The notes beneath the pieces were generated by a model, which saw only the letters and a program-made list of their open reading frames with translations, was not told where the DNA came from and ran no database searches. A stretch of 64,000 bases of DNA from an uncultured Prevotellaceae bacterium. GTDB lineage: Bacteria; Bacteroidota; Bacteroidia; Bacteroidales; UBA3663. Below are positions 46,156 to 55,870 of the stretch, in pieces. A program made the position numbers and the translations under genes. Positions within the stretch are counted from its first letter, which is position 1, and each line of letters opens with the position of its first letter. The DNA lies in contig ONNR01000013.1 in assembly GCA_900319235.1 (NCBI GenBank), positions 31,140 through 95,139 on the forward strand. Reading direction: 5' to 3'.

Positions 46156-49100
46156 ATGAATATACAGAGATTGCGACTCGGAATCGATGTAGGCTCTACC
46201 ACTACCAAGGTCGTTGCCTTGGATGGCGAAGGCCACGTAGTTTTCGATAAGTATATCCGTCATCTGGCCAGAGCCGTCGAGAGTGTCGTTGACGTTCTTT
46301 CCGACATGAAGTCCAAGATCGGTGATGCCTTCGAGGTTTCGCTTCGCGTCACGGGCTCGATCGGTATGGGTATAGCAGAAAGAGTCAGTCTGCCTTTTGT
46401 GCAGGAGGTCGTCGCAGCCTCCAAATGCATTCAGATGAAATATCCTGATGTCAAGTCGATGATTGACATCGGTGGCGAGGATGCGAAAGTGGTCTTCTTC
46501 CACAACGGGGAGGCTCGCGATCTTCGCATGAATGGTCAGTGTGCTGGTGGTACCGGTGCATTTATCGACCAGATGGCCATTATCCTGGGTTGTTCGGTGG
46601 ACGAGCTCAATCAGCTTGCCTTGCAGGCCAAACAGGTTTATCCTATTGCTTCGCGTTGCGGCGTTTTCTGTAAGACCGATATACAGAACCTCATTGCCAA
46701 GAATGTTTCGCGTGAGGACATCGCCGCTTCCATCTTCCGCGCTGTTGCCGTTCAGACAGTCATGACGTTGGCTCATGGCTGCGAGATCGAACGTCCCTTG
46801 CTCTTCTGCGGAGGACCTTTGACCTATATTCCCGCATTGCGCAAGGCTTTTGTCGATTATATGCATCTCGCTGACAGGGAGGTGATTCTTCCCGAGCGCG
46901 GCACCTTGCTCCCTGCCGAAGGTGCAGCCTTGGCTGTCATCCCTTCGGAAGAATATTTAAGCATCGATGCCCTGATCGATAAGATTCGCGCAGCATACAA
47001 TGTGAAGGGCATCACGTCGGCCGGCGCCATGGCCCCCATCTTCAAGGATGCTGCCGACTATCAGGCTTGGCAGGAGAGGATGTCTCGGAGCAAGCTGCCT
47101 ACTGCTGACCTCGACAGGCTGATAGCTCAGGCCAAGCCCTTGGAGCAGAACTTGGGTGAAGCAGAAACCGAATCGGGAAAGGACGTTGCCATCCTCGATG
47201 CTTTCCTTGGCATCGACTCCGGTTCCACTACCACCAAGATCGTATTGCTCGACACCAAAGGCCGCATCATCTACGATTACTATGTGCCCAATGGCGGTAA
47301 TCCGATTCATGCGGTAGAGGAGGGGTTGAAGCGACTCAATGCCCGTTTGTCGTCGGCCAATGCCCGTCTTCGTATTCTTGGTTCGGGCAGCACAGGTTAT
47401 GGCGAGGACCTCATCAAGGCTGCTTTCCAGCTTGATCATGGCATTATCGAGACCATTGCGCACTTCCTTTCAGCCCATCATATCGACAAGGACGTGAGCT
47501 TCATTCTCGACATCGGAGGCCAGGATATGAAGGCCATCTTTGTGCAGAATGGTGTCATCAACCGCATAGAGATCAACGAGGCTTGTTCGTCGGGCTGTGG
47601 CTCGTTTCTTTCGACCTTTGCCACCAGCTTGGGCTACAAGGTTTCCGACTTCGCCGATCAGGCACGCCAGAGCCAGGCTCCCTGCGACCTTGGCACCCGA
47701 TGCACCGTCTTCATGAATTCGAAGGTGAAGCAGGTGCTCCGCGAAGGTGCTTCGGTGGCTGACCTGTCAGCTGGCTTGGCTTATTCGGTGGTTCGAAATT
47801 GCCTGTACAAGGTATTGAAGTTGAAGAATACCAAGGAACTGGGTAGTCATATCGTTGTGCAAGGCGGTACTATGCGCAATGATGCAGTGGTACGTGCCCT
47901 CGAACTGCTCTCGGAGGCTCAGGTAAGTCGTTGCGACAAACCTGAACTGATGGGTGCTTTCGGTTGTGCTCTCTTTGCTATGCGTCATGTCGAAAAGACG
48001 GCTGAACAGGCTCCCTTCCTCGAAGACTTGTTGCAGAAATCGTCCTATACGCAGAAGAATGTCTATTGCCATGGTTGCGAGAATCAGTGTCTTGTCTCCA
48101 CCTACAAGTTTGCTGGCGGCAAGACCTATTTCAGTGGCAATCGTTGCGAAAAAGTTTTCGTCAATGGAGGCGAGGCCAAGCGCAAAGGCCTAAACGTCTA
48201 TGACCAGAAGCTTCACGAGCTTTTCGACCGTTCGCTTTCCTCGAACCCTTCGAACCCCTCGCTTCCCTCGGACGCGACCAACGGGAGCAACCCTTCGAAC
48301 CTTTCGAACCCTTCGAACCTTTCGAACCCTTCGAACCTTTCGAACCCCTCGTCCCCTTCCCTCGGCATTCCCCGTGCCTTGAACCAATTCGAGGAATTCC
48401 CCTTCTGGCATGCCCTCTTCACGCATGCGGGCATCGACGTTGTCCTTTCTTCTCCTTCCAACTATCGCAAGTACGAACGTGACGCCGGCATGGTGATGAG
48501 CGACAACATCTGTTTCCCTGCCAAGTTGATGCATAGCCACATTCGCGACCTGGTGGAGCGTGGCGTCAAGCGTATCTTCCTGCCTTTCGTCATCTATGAG
48601 CGGCCCAATGGCGGTCAGAACAGTTTCAATTGTCCCATCGTCAGTGGTTATAGCGAGGTCGTCAAGTCGGTGCAGGGTTCCATGGCAGAATTCATCTCGC
48701 CGACCATCTCGTTCAAGGACGAAAAGCTGCTGCGCAAGCAGTGCCAGCAATTGCTGAAAGACCTTGGCGTGAAAGGACGCAAGCAGATCAACGATGCCAT
48801 CGATCAGGCAATCTATGCGCAGAATCTCTTCGAACAACGTCTGACCTACTTCTGCGAGGATGTTCTTCGCGAAGCTCGCAACAACCATCGTCTGGTCATT
48901 ATACTTGTAGGCCGACCCTATCACAGCGACCCGCTCATCCAGCACCAGGTGGCCGACTTGATTTCGGGTATGGGCATCGACGTCATCACCGACGACTATG
49001 TTCGCGACAAGGATATCGACCTCCACGACGTGCATCACGTTGCCCAATGGGCCTATCCCACACGCATTCTGAAGGCTGCCAAGTGGTGTGCCGAGCAGGG

Positions 49101-50553
49101 CAACGATGTGCATCTCGTGCAGTTCACTTCGTTCGGCTGCGGTCCCGATGCCTTCCTTGTCGATGAGGTTCGCGACTTGATGGTTCGCCATCACAAGAGC
49201 CTCACTCTCCTCAAACTCGACGACATCAATAACGTGGGTTCGATGAAGCTCCGCATCCGTTCGCTCATCGAGTCGTTGAAGTTGGCTTCGGGTCTTACTG
49301 AGAAACGCAAGGCCGAGAAGTTCGTCACCACACCCATCTTCGACGAGACGATGCGTGGCCGCAAGATTCTGGCACCCTATTTCACACAGTTCATCTCGCC
49401 GCTGCTCCCGTCCATCGTGAAGCTTGTGGGCCTCGACCTGGAGTGTCTGCCGCTCAGCGACAAGATTTCGGGCGATATGGGTCTGCGTTATGCCAACAAC
49501 GAGGTCTGCTATCCGGCTACCCTCGTGGTGGGCGATTTTGTCAAGGCTTTCCGCGAAGGTCGCTACGACCCCGACAAGACGGCTGTGGTTATGTCGCAGA
49601 CAGGTGGTCAGTGCCGTGCCTCCAACTACATCTCGCTCATCAAGAAGGCGCTTGTCGATTCGGGCTTCCCACAGGTGCCCGTCATCAGCCTCACCTTTGG
49701 CGAAGACATGGGCAATGTACAGCCTGGTTTCGATGTGCCTTGGCGCAAGATCATCGTCATTGCCTTCTATGCTGTGCTTTACAGCGACTTCATCGCCAAA
49801 CTCTATTACCCCACTGCCGTGCGTGAGCGTGAGCCTGGCATTGCCCAGCGTCTCAAGGACAAGTATCTGCAGCTGGGCTGCGAAGCCATCGAGCGTCGCA
49901 GTTCGAGGCAACTGACACATCTGGCCGAACAGGCTGCTGCCGAGTTCGATGCTGCTTGCATCGATCGTGAGACGGCCAAGGTCGGTGTCGTGGGCGAGAT
50001 CTTCCTCAAGTTCCATCCGTTTGCACAACTGCATGTGGTTGATTGGCTGATGGAGCGTGGCATCGAGGTGGCTCCTCCCGTCCTGCTCGACTTCTTTGCA
50101 CAAAGCTTTGTCAATCGCAAGGTGAATCTTGCCACCAAGGTCGAACGTTCCAACGTGCCCGACTTCATCGTCGATACGGTCTATCTGCTCATTCGACGCC
50201 AATTGGGCAAGTACAACCGTATCGGTCGTCGGTTCCGTTACTTCCTGCCGTTCCACGACATCATGGAGGAGGCCCGTGTCAGCCAGGAGATTGTCTCCCT
50301 TTCTGCTCAGTTTGGCGAAGGCTGGCTTCTTCCTGCCGAGGTGGCCGAATATGCGCGCCAGGGCATCAACCACGTCGTTTCGCTCCAGCCCTTTGGCTGC
50401 ATCGCCAACCACATCGTGGCCCGTGGCGTGGAACGTCGCATCAAGCAGGTCTATCCCGAGATGAACCTCCTCTCGCTCGATTTCGACTCTGGCGTTTCCG
50501 AGGTGAATATCACCAACCGTCTGCTACTCTTCATCGATAATCTTAAGAAATGA
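46156..50553 (+). CDS. Giant 2-hydroxyacyl-CoA dehydratase activase (two BcrAD/BadFG ATPase domains plus DUF2229)
   Basis: A 1465-residue protein of the HgdC-like activator family, whose smaller members use ATP and a 4Fe-4S cluster to inject electrons into 2-hydroxyacyl-CoA dehydratases. Domain 1 (~6-255) starts LGIDVGSTTTKVVALD and has cysteines in GQCAGGTGAFIDQ and RCGVFCKTD. Domain 2 (~349-605) starts LGIDSGSTTTKIVLLD with NEACSSGCGSFLSTF. A Cys cluster (YCHGCENQC) lies near 636 and a DUF2229-type region begins at LGIPRALNQ (~735). Residues ~692-735 are a repetitive SNPSNLSNP linker encoded by the short intergenic repeat. The start at 46156 follows from the promoter. The partner substrate is unknown. 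Confidence 0.88.
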   Translation: MNIQRLRLGIDVGSTTTKVVALDGEGHVVFDKYIRHLARAVESVVDVLSDMKSKIGDAFEVSLRVTGSIGMGIAERVSLPFVQEVVAASKCIQMKYPDVKSMIDIGGEDAKVVFFHNGEARDLRMNGQCAGGTGAFIDQMAIILGCSVDELNQLALQAKQVYPIASRCGVFCKTDIQNLIAKNVSREDIAASIFRAVAVQTVMTLAHGCEIERPLLFCGGPLTYIPALRKAFVDYMHLADREVILPERGTLLPAEGAALAVIPSEEYLSIDALIDKIRAAYNVKGITSAGAMAPIFKDAADYQAWQERMSRSKLPTADLDRLIAQAKPLEQNLGEAETESGKDVAILDAFLGIDSGSTTTKIVLLDTKGRIIYDYYVPNGGNPIHAVEEGLKRLNARLSSANARLRILGSGSTGYGEDLIKAAFQLDHGIIETIAHFLSAHHIDKDVSFILDIGGQDMKAIFVQNGVINRIEINEACSSGCGSFLSTFATSLGYKVSDFADQARQSQAPCDLGTRCTVFMNSKVKQVLREGASVADLSAGLAYSVVRNCLYKVLKLKNTKELGSHIVVQGGTMRNDAVVRALELLSEAQVSRCDKPELMGAFGCALFAMRHVEKTAEQAPFLEDLLQKSSYTQKNVYCHGCENQCLVSTYKFAGGKTYFSGNRCEKVFVNGGEAKRKGLNVYDQKLHELFDRSLSSNPSNPSLPSDATNGSNPSNLSNPSNLSNPSNLSNPSSPSLGIPRALNQFEEFPFWHALFTHAGIDVVLSSPSNYRKYERDAGMVMSDNICFPAKLMHSHIRDLVERGVKRIFLPFVIYERPNGGQNSFNCPIVSGYSEVVKSVQGSMAEFISPTISFKDEKLLRKQCQQLLKDLGVKGRKQINDAIDQAIYAQNLFEQRLTYFCEDVLREARNNHRLVIILVGRPYHSDPLIQHQVADLISGMGIDVITDDYVRDKDIDLHDVHHVAQWAYPTRILKAAKWCAEQGNDVHLVQFTSFGCGPDAFLVDEVRDLMVRHHKSLTLLKLDDINNVGSMKLRIRSLIESLKLASGLTEKRKAEKFVTTPIFDETMRGRKILAPYFTQFISPLLPSIVKLVGLDLECLPLSDKISGDMGLRYANNEVCYPATLVVGDFVKAFREGRYDPDKTAVVMSQTGGQCRASNYISLIKKALVDSGFPQVPVISLTFGEDMGNVQPGFDVPWRKIIVIAFYAVLYSDFIAKLYYPTAVREREPGIAQRLKDKYLQLGCEAIERRSSRQLTHLAEQAAAEFDAACIDRETAKVGVVGEIFLKFHPFAQLHVVDWLMERGIEVAPPVLLDFFAQSFVNRKVNLATKVERSNVPDFIVDTVYLLIRRQLGKYNRIGRRFRYFLPFHDIMEEARVSQEIVSLSAQFGEGWLLPAEVAEYARQGINHVVSLQPFGCIANHIVARGVERRIKQVYPEMNLLSLDFDSGVSEVNITNRLLLFIDNLKK
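48234..48358 (+). repeat. TTCGAACC short repeats inside the activase coding sequence
   Basis: More than ten 9-base units (TTCGAACCC, TTCGAACCT, with variants) sit in frame and encode alternating Ser-Asn-Pro and Ser-Asn-Leu triplets. In the middle (48275-48292) is CGACCAACGGGAGCAACC, which recurs inverted at 63983-64000 beside another copy of the repeat. Confidence 0.9.
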
Positions 50554-50554
50554 T

Positions 50555-53104
50555 ATGAAATCCACTCTCCTTGCCTTCGTTGCGTTGTCGCTTTCCGTCG
50601 TGTCCCTTTCGGCCCAAACCACACGCATCGAAAGGTTTCTCTATGCCGGTCCTGTGGTGATGCAGGCCCCTGTGATGCTCGACACTATCGATGCCGAATT
50701 GAAGGGCTTCGACCCCAAGTCGCTCCTCGATTGCGCCCTTTCGCCCGAAGCCGTTAAGAATGGCACGACATGGCGAGGGACGGAATTGCCCGGTGCTCCC
50801 GAAGGCGCCGCTTATGCCTTGCATCAGCTGGGCTTCACGCTTCGACCATCCACCTTTGTCAAAGGAACGCTCAAGCTCGAAAAGGCACCCGCCAACTATC
50901 AGCTCTTCCTCGATGGGCAGAAGTCTGCTGCAGGTGAACTGTCGCTCGAGCCGGGTGACCACGATTTTGTCATCAAATATCTCAGCGATGCCAGTGCCGG
51001 GAAGCCCGATAGCCTCGAACTGACTTTCGAGTCCACGTCGCAGGTCCTTGTCGATCTGCCCAATAATCTCGGTCGTCTCTATACCATCACGCGAATGATG
51101 GAGTCTCGTCTATGCTATGGCCTTTCGCTTTCGCCCAAGGGCGACTACCTGCTCATCACCGAAGGCCAGCGCGCTCCCAAGCAGAATCGCCGCTGGTATT
51201 ATCTTCAGAACCGTCTGACAGGTCAGCGCACCCAACTCAGCCAAGGCGTGGATTGGATGCCGCGCACCAACCGCTATTACTATACGCGCACGGGCAACGA
51301 CGGCCTTGAACTTGTCACTGTCGATCCGGCTACGGGTGCCGAGGAGGTCCTTTGCCGCAATCTGCCCGAAGGCAGTTTCAGTTTCTCGCCCGATGAGCAG
51401 TTCCTCGTCTTCTATGTCAGCAAGGAGGGTCCCAAGGAGGTCAACAAGGACGTTTATGAAGTGCTCAATCCCGAGGATCGTCAGCCACGCTGGCGCGACC
51501 GCTATGCGATGGCCATCTACGACATCCGGTCGGGTGTGCTCCGTCCGCTCACCTTCGGCTACAACAACTGCTATGTGACCGACATCAGCCAGGATGGTCG
51601 CTATGCGCTGCTCTCCAAGAGCGAACATACGTTCAAGCCGCTTGGCGAAGAGACGGCTGTCGATCGTCCTCAGCGCCCACATGAGTTCACTTCGTTGTAT
51701 CGTCTCAATCTCGAGACCTTGTCCCTCGACACCCTCATCCATCAGGATGGTTTCGTTTATGGCGGAACTTTCTCTCCCGATGGCAGTCAGGTGCTCGTTC
51801 AGGGTTCTCCCGAGGCTTTCGATCGTGTGGGCTGCACCTTGCCTGCCGAAGTCATTCCTTCGATGTACGATTACCAGGCCTACATCATCGATGTCGATGA
51901 CCATGAGGTGCATCCCGTGACCCGCGATTTCGACCCCAGCATCTCTTCGATGGAGTGGAGCCTCTACGATGGTCAGATCTATCTCACTTGCGAGAATCGC
52001 GACTCCGTGAGCCTCTATCGCCTCAATCCAGCGACGGGAGATATTCGCATGCTGCCTCTTCCCGAGGAGTGTGTCAAGGGCGTTACATTCGCTTCGCAGG
52101 CTCCTGTGATGGCATGGTACGGACAGTCATCCATGAACAGCGATCGTCTGTATTCTGTCGATCTGTCAAGGGTCAGAATGAACAAGAAGACGGGAAATCT
52201 CACTTGCCCTTCCACGTGTTTTGAGGACCTCTCGGCTCAGACACTCCGCGACGTGCAGGTTGCCGAATGCAGGCCTTGGCATTTCACCAACAGTAATGGC
52301 GACGATGTGCTTTGCCGCTACTATCTGCCCGTCGGTTTCGACGACGAGGCTCCCGATGCCGTGGGCGTTTATCCGATGATCACTTATTATTATGGTGGTT
52401 GCAGTCCCACGGGTCGCAACTTCGAGTCGAGCTATCCCTGGCAATGTTGGGCAGCGCTGGGTTATGTGGTGCTTGTCGTTCAGCCCAGTGGCGCTGCAGG
52501 CTTCGGACAGGAGTGGGCTTCGCGCCATGTCAATACGGCAGGTGTCGATCCTGCTCGTGATATCACCGAGGCGGTACGCGAGTTCTGTCGCACGCACGCG
52601 TATATTAATAAGGAGAAGGTCGGCTGCTGTGGCGCTTCGTATGGAGGTTTCATGACGCAGTATCTGCAGACCTTGCCCGACTGCCCCTTCGCCTGTGCCA
52701 TCAGTCATGCTGGCATCTCCGACCACACCACCTATTGGGGCTATGGCTATTGGGGCTACAGTTACAGCGAGGTGTCGATGGCCAATAGTTATCCTTGGAG
52801 CGAAACCGACCTCTATGTGAAGAACTCGCCCATCTACAACGTCGATAAGATCCACACGCCCATCCTTTTCCTGCATGGCACCAAGGATGTCAACGTCCCC
52901 ATCAACAACTCCATCCAGATGTTCACCGCACTGAAACTCCTCGGTCGCGAGACGGCTCTTGTCTGCGTCGATGGCGAGGATCATGGCGTCGTCGATTACG
53001 ACAAACGCATGGCTTGGCTCCGCACACAACTTGCCTGGTTCCAGAAGTATCTTAAGGATGATTCTTCCTGGTGGGATGCCATGTATCCCAAGAAGGCTCT
53101 CTAA
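50555..53104 (+). CDS. S9 family prolyl oligopeptidase-type peptidase, secreted
   Basis: An 849-residue serine peptidase with a signal peptide (residues 1-21, ending SVVSLSAQ). An N-terminal segment (~25-170) precedes a seven-blade-like propeller region (~180-560). The C-terminal alpha/beta-hydrolase has the triad Ser in CCGASYGGFMTQYL (~693), Asp in LHGTKDVNVPI (~777) and His in GEDHGVVDYD (~810). Such enzymes trim dipeptides or cleave after Pro in the periplasm. Its ATG is one base after the activase stop, so the two share a transcript, although no functional link is evident. Confidence 0.9.
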   Translation: MKSTLLAFVALSLSVVSLSAQTTRIERFLYAGPVVMQAPVMLDTIDAELKGFDPKSLLDCALSPEAVKNGTTWRGTELPGAPEGAAYALHQLGFTLRPSTFVKGTLKLEKAPANYQLFLDGQKSAAGELSLEPGDHDFVIKYLSDASAGKPDSLELTFESTSQVLVDLPNNLGRLYTITRMMESRLCYGLSLSPKGDYLLITEGQRAPKQNRRWYYLQNRLTGQRTQLSQGVDWMPRTNRYYYTRTGNDGLELVTVDPATGAEEVLCRNLPEGSFSFSPDEQFLVFYVSKEGPKEVNKDVYEVLNPEDRQPRWRDRYAMAIYDIRSGVLRPLTFGYNNCYVTDISQDGRYALLSKSEHTFKPLGEETAVDRPQRPHEFTSLYRLNLETLSLDTLIHQDGFVYGGTFSPDGSQVLVQGSPEAFDRVGCTLPAEVIPSMYDYQAYIIDVDDHEVHPVTRDFDPSISSMEWSLYDGQIYLTCENRDSVSLYRLNPATGDIRMLPLPEECVKGVTFASQAPVMAWYGQSSMNSDRLYSVDLSRVRMNKKTGNLTCPSTCFEDLSAQTLRDVQVAECRPWHFTNSNGDDVLCRYYLPVGFDDEAPDAVGVYPMITYYYGGCSPTGRNFESSYPWQCWAALGYVVLVVQPSGAAGFGQEWASRHVNTAGVDPARDITEAVREFCRTHAYINKEKVGCCGASYGGFMTQYLQTLPDCPFACAISHAGISDHTTYWGYGYWGYSYSEVSMANSYPWSETDLYVKNSPIYNVDKIHTPILFLHGTKDVNVPINNSIQMFTALKLLGRETALVCVDGEDHGVVDYDKRMAWLRTQLAWFQKYLKDDSSWWDAMYPKKAL

Positions 53105-53277
53105 ATGTTACGAATAATGCCATAAAAAGGTCATTTTTGCATAAAGCCTTGCAGGTGTCGCAAAAAAACGCTTACTTTGCATCGATTAATTCTCAAAAAG
53201 AATCATTGTTAATTGTTAATTATTAATTGTTAATTCGTCATTGTTAATTATTAATTATTAATTGTTAATTAATATCT
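53105..53277 (+). promoter_or_regulatory. AT-repeat leader upstream of the CE6-type esterase
   Basis: A weak promoter-like TTACTTTG lies at 53172-53179. From 53206 to 53272 the sequence is built of TTAATTGTTAATTATTAAT repeats. Similar repeats precede the DUF3098 gene (~790) and rpsA (~37350). Confidence 0.4.
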
Positions 53278-54426
53278 ATGCGTAGCATTCGTACCCTTTG
53301 CTGCCTCGTGTGCAGCCTCGTAGTGCTCGGTTTCGTATCCTGCCAGAAGCAGCCCGAGCCTCAGAAAATTGCTTTCCTCGCCATTGGTCAGTCCAACATG
53401 GTAGGTATTGGTGACATCTCTTCGGAAGAAGACACCATCGTCTCGCCTCGTTTCCTCAATCTTGCTTCCACCGAAAACGAAGACCGCAAGGTGGGAGAGT
53501 GGCGTGTAGCCAAGCCCGGCAACTGCCGTCCGGGTTATCATCGTCCCAATTTCCTGTCGCCTACCGATTATTTCGGACGCACTGTCCTCGAGCATCTTTC
53601 GCCTATCGACTCTGTAGCCGTTATCCAGGTGGCTGTCGATGGTTGCCCCATGCGTCTCTTCGACAAGGATCTCTACCAGGGCTTCGTTGATAGTTGTCAG
53701 ATGGATTGGATGAAGAACGAGATTGCTGCCTACGATGGCAATCCCTACGGGCGTCTCATCACGTTGGCCAAGCAGGCACAAGCCCAGGGTTGGATCATTC
53801 GCGGCTTGCTCATTCATCAGGGCGAGACCGATGCCTATGGCCCTCATTGGCCCAACCAGGTGAACCGTGTCTATCAGAACATCCTCACCGACCTCAACCT
53901 GAAGGCCGAAGATGTGCCCGTCCTTTGTGGCGAAGCTGTTGGCCTCGATCAGAATGGTGTCTGCGCACATGCCAACCCCACCATCGACCAGATTCACGAC
54001 TACATTCCAACAGCTTACACCATTTCGTCGCGTGCCTGCAAGGTGAGCCGCGACAAACTCCACTTCGCTGGTGTGGGCTATCGTCGTTTGGGCACCCGTT
54101 ATGCCATCAAGTGGCTCCAGCTCAATGGTTACGATGTGGCTGATGACACCGACTCCCAGCTTCAGTGCGAGACTGGCAATCCTGGCGATGCTTTCGCTGT
54201 CGATGCCTTCATTCGTGAGCAGGACAACGAGCTTATGGTGGCTGCTGCCGTGTCGCTCGCTTCGGTCGATATCGTCAGCTATTCGGGTGCAACTCTTGCC
54301 ACCGTCCAGGCTGAAGGTAAGCGCACCGTAGAGATTGACGTTACACCCTATGCAGGTGAGGATCGCCTCGTGCTCAATATCCACGCTGCCGATGGCAATG
54401 TGGTCAATCGTCAGGTCAACCGATAG
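53278..54426 (+). CDS. SASA/CE6-type carbohydrate esterase lipoprotein
   Basis: A 382-residue lipoprotein (LVVLGFVSC, Cys ~22) with an SGNH-like hydrolase domain of the sialate O-acetylesterase/CE6 group. The nucleophile block is AIGQSNMVG (~37-45), a second block is LIHQGETDAYG (~178-188) and the catalytic Asp/His block is DKLHFAGVGYRRLG (~260-273). It would remove acetyl groups from plant polysaccharides such as acetylated pectin or xylan; which one is inference. The last ~90 residues form a beta-rich tail. Confidence 0.83.
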   Translation: MRSIRTLCCLVCSLVVLGFVSCQKQPEPQKIAFLAIGQSNMVGIGDISSEEDTIVSPRFLNLASTENEDRKVGEWRVAKPGNCRPGYHRPNFLSPTDYFGRTVLEHLSPIDSVAVIQVAVDGCPMRLFDKDLYQGFVDSCQMDWMKNEIAAYDGNPYGRLITLAKQAQAQGWIIRGLLIHQGETDAYGPHWPNQVNRVYQNILTDLNLKAEDVPVLCGEAVGLDQNGVCAHANPTIDQIHDYIPTAYTISSRACKVSRDKLHFAGVGYRRLGTRYAIKWLQLNGYDVADDTDSQLQCETGNPGDAFAVDAFIREQDNELMVAAAVSLASVDIVSYSGATLATVQAEGKRTVEIDVTPYAGEDRLVLNIHAADGNVVNRQVNR

Positions 54427-54447
54427 ACATCAGTATTATTTCGAAAA

Positions 54448-55203
54448 ATGAGAAAAACACTTCTTGCGTCAGCGATTGTGCTTTTCGCGACCATCGCGAT
54501 GGCACAAGGCCGGAATGACGGGCGCACGCCCTTTGTCACCTCCAATGAGGCTCCAAAGCTGGAGCGGATTCTGCCGCCACCTCCCGGAATCACCGATTCG
54601 CGTTTCTACGACGATTGGTCGCAGTATCAGTGGGGCTTGTCGATGCGTGCAACCGAGCGTGGCCTGCAGGCTCGTTCCGACGCCTTCCTCAGTGCGTCCT
54701 ATTTTATGGCGCGTTTCTCGCCGGCCATGGGTCATGCCGTCACGCAGGAAGCCAATCCTCAGTTGTTCCTTTTGCTTCAGCGTGCCCATGCCACCGAAAT
54801 GGTTTCGAATGCAGGCGTCAAGGCGTATTATCACCGTGTGCGTCCCTATCAGCAGTTCAAGGAAGCCTCGTTGGTGCCCGAGCATGAGAGTCCCACCGAC
54901 TACAGTAGCTATCCTTCGGGCCACACTATGGTGTCGTGGCTCGTCGGTATGATACTGACGGCCATCGATCCCCAGCATACCGAGTCGATTATGAAGGTGG
55001 CTTACGAGATGGGTCAGAGCCGTGTCATTGCCGGCTATCATTATCAGAGTGATATCGAGGCCGGGCGCTACTCGGCCAGCATCCTCTTCGCTCGTCTTTG
55101 TGCCGAACCCGAATTCATGACCTTGCTCCAGCAGGCACGTCAGGAATATATGGGCGTTCAAAGCTCCCAGCCGAAAATTATGAAAAAGAGAAGCAGAAGA
55201 TAA
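54448..55203 (+). CDS. PAP2-family (class A type) acid phosphatase, secreted
   Basis: A 251-residue secreted protein (signal peptide 1-19, ending IAMAQ). It has the three PAP2 motifs in order: KAYYHRVRPY (KxxxxxxRP), SYPSGHTMVSW (PSGH), and SRVIAGYHYQSDIEAG (SRxxxxxHxxxD). The helical context resembles soluble class A non-specific acid phosphatases rather than membrane lipid phosphatases. Substrates could be phosphomonoesters scavenged in the periplasm. It lies 21 bases after the esterase gene. Confidence 0.9.
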   Translation: MRKTLLASAIVLFATIAMAQGRNDGRTPFVTSNEAPKLERILPPPPGITDSRFYDDWSQYQWGLSMRATERGLQARSDAFLSASYFMARFSPAMGHAVTQEANPQLFLLLQRAHATEMVSNAGVKAYYHRVRPYQQFKEASLVPEHESPTDYSSYPSGHTMVSWLVGMILTAIDPQHTESIMKVAYEMGQSRVIAGYHYQSDIEAGRYSASILFARLCAEPEFMTLLQQARQEYMGVQSSQPKIMKKRSRR

Positions 55204-55235
55204 ACTACCTCTTTGTCACGAAAGATAATAGCAAT

Positions 55236-55724
55236 ATGACCGAACCCATCCTCAACGACCACAACAAACGTGAATACGAGCCTGCGCACACCGCCGAGCA
55301 CATCCTCAACCAGACTATGGTGCGTATGTTCGGCTGCGAGCGTTCGCGCAACACCCATGTGGAGCGAAAGAAGAGCAAACTCAACTACGAGCTGCCACAG
55401 TGTCCTACGCCCGAACAGATTGCTGAGGTCGAGCGCCGTGTCAATGAGGTCATCCAGTCCGACATGCCTGTGACGATGGAGTATGTGACGCGCGACCAGA
55501 TTCCACCCGAAGTCTCCCTCGCCAAGCTGCCCGACGATGCTTCCGAAACGCTGCGACTCGTCCGTGTCGGCGACTACGACGTCTGCGCATGCCTCGGATT
55601 CCACGTCGAGCACACCCTCGAATGCGGTCATTTCCGCATCTCCTCCACATCGTGGACACCCCTCGCCGAAGGCGGTTCCTTCCGCATTGTCTTCCGTCTC
55701 GATGGACCCTCAGACAAGTATTAG
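55236..55724 (+). CDS. Alanyl-tRNA editing protein (AlaX-like)
   Basis: A 162-residue stand-alone editing domain that hydrolyses mischarged tRNA. The zinc-binding HTAEHILNQTM (HxxxH, ~18-28) and the CACLGFHVEHTLECGHFRI region (Cys and His ligands, ~115-133) match the second additional domain of alanyl- and threonyl-tRNA synthetases. I choose the ATG at 55236 (MTEPILNDHNKREYEPAHTA). The frame is open upstream across the phosphatase gene, but that part is a shadow. A terminator follows. Confidence 0.85.
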   Translation: MTEPILNDHNKREYEPAHTAEHILNQTMVRMFGCERSRNTHVERKKSKLNYELPQCPTPEQIAEVERRVNEVIQSDMPVTMEYVTRDQIPPEVSLAKLPDDASETLRLVRVGDYDVCACLGFHVEHTLECGHFRISSTSWTPLAEGGSFRIVFRLDGPSDKY

Positions 55725-55730
55725 GCACAA

Positions 55731-55764
55731 AATAAGCCCCTCCCGATGTCGGAAGGGGCTTATT
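55731..55764. terminator. Terminator after the AlaX-like gene
   Basis: AATAAGCCCCT (55731-55741) and AGGGGCTTATT (55754-55764) form a perfect 11-bp stem extended by TCCG/CGGA pairing. Confidence 0.82.
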
Positions 55765-55796
55765 AAATTGATTTAGGGTTATGCGGAGATTGCCCT

Positions 55797-55866
55797 TCAG
55801 AGCCCTTCAGAACTCTTCAGAACCTTTCAGAACCTTTCAGAACTCTTCAGAACCCTTTCAAAGCCC
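55797..55866. repeat. CTTCAGAACC 10-base tandem repeats
   Basis: About seven units with an exact ten-base period (CTTCAGAACT, CTTCAGAACC, TTTCAGAACC and so on) occupy the gap between the AlaX terminator and the end of the DUF4332 gene. Confidence 0.8.
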
Positions 55867-55870
55867 TTAA

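Noticed and set aside
48190..50412. 740-codon minus-strand open frame opposite the activase
   Set aside because: It is a shadow frame; its GFERFEG repeats are the reverse reading of the short repeat array.
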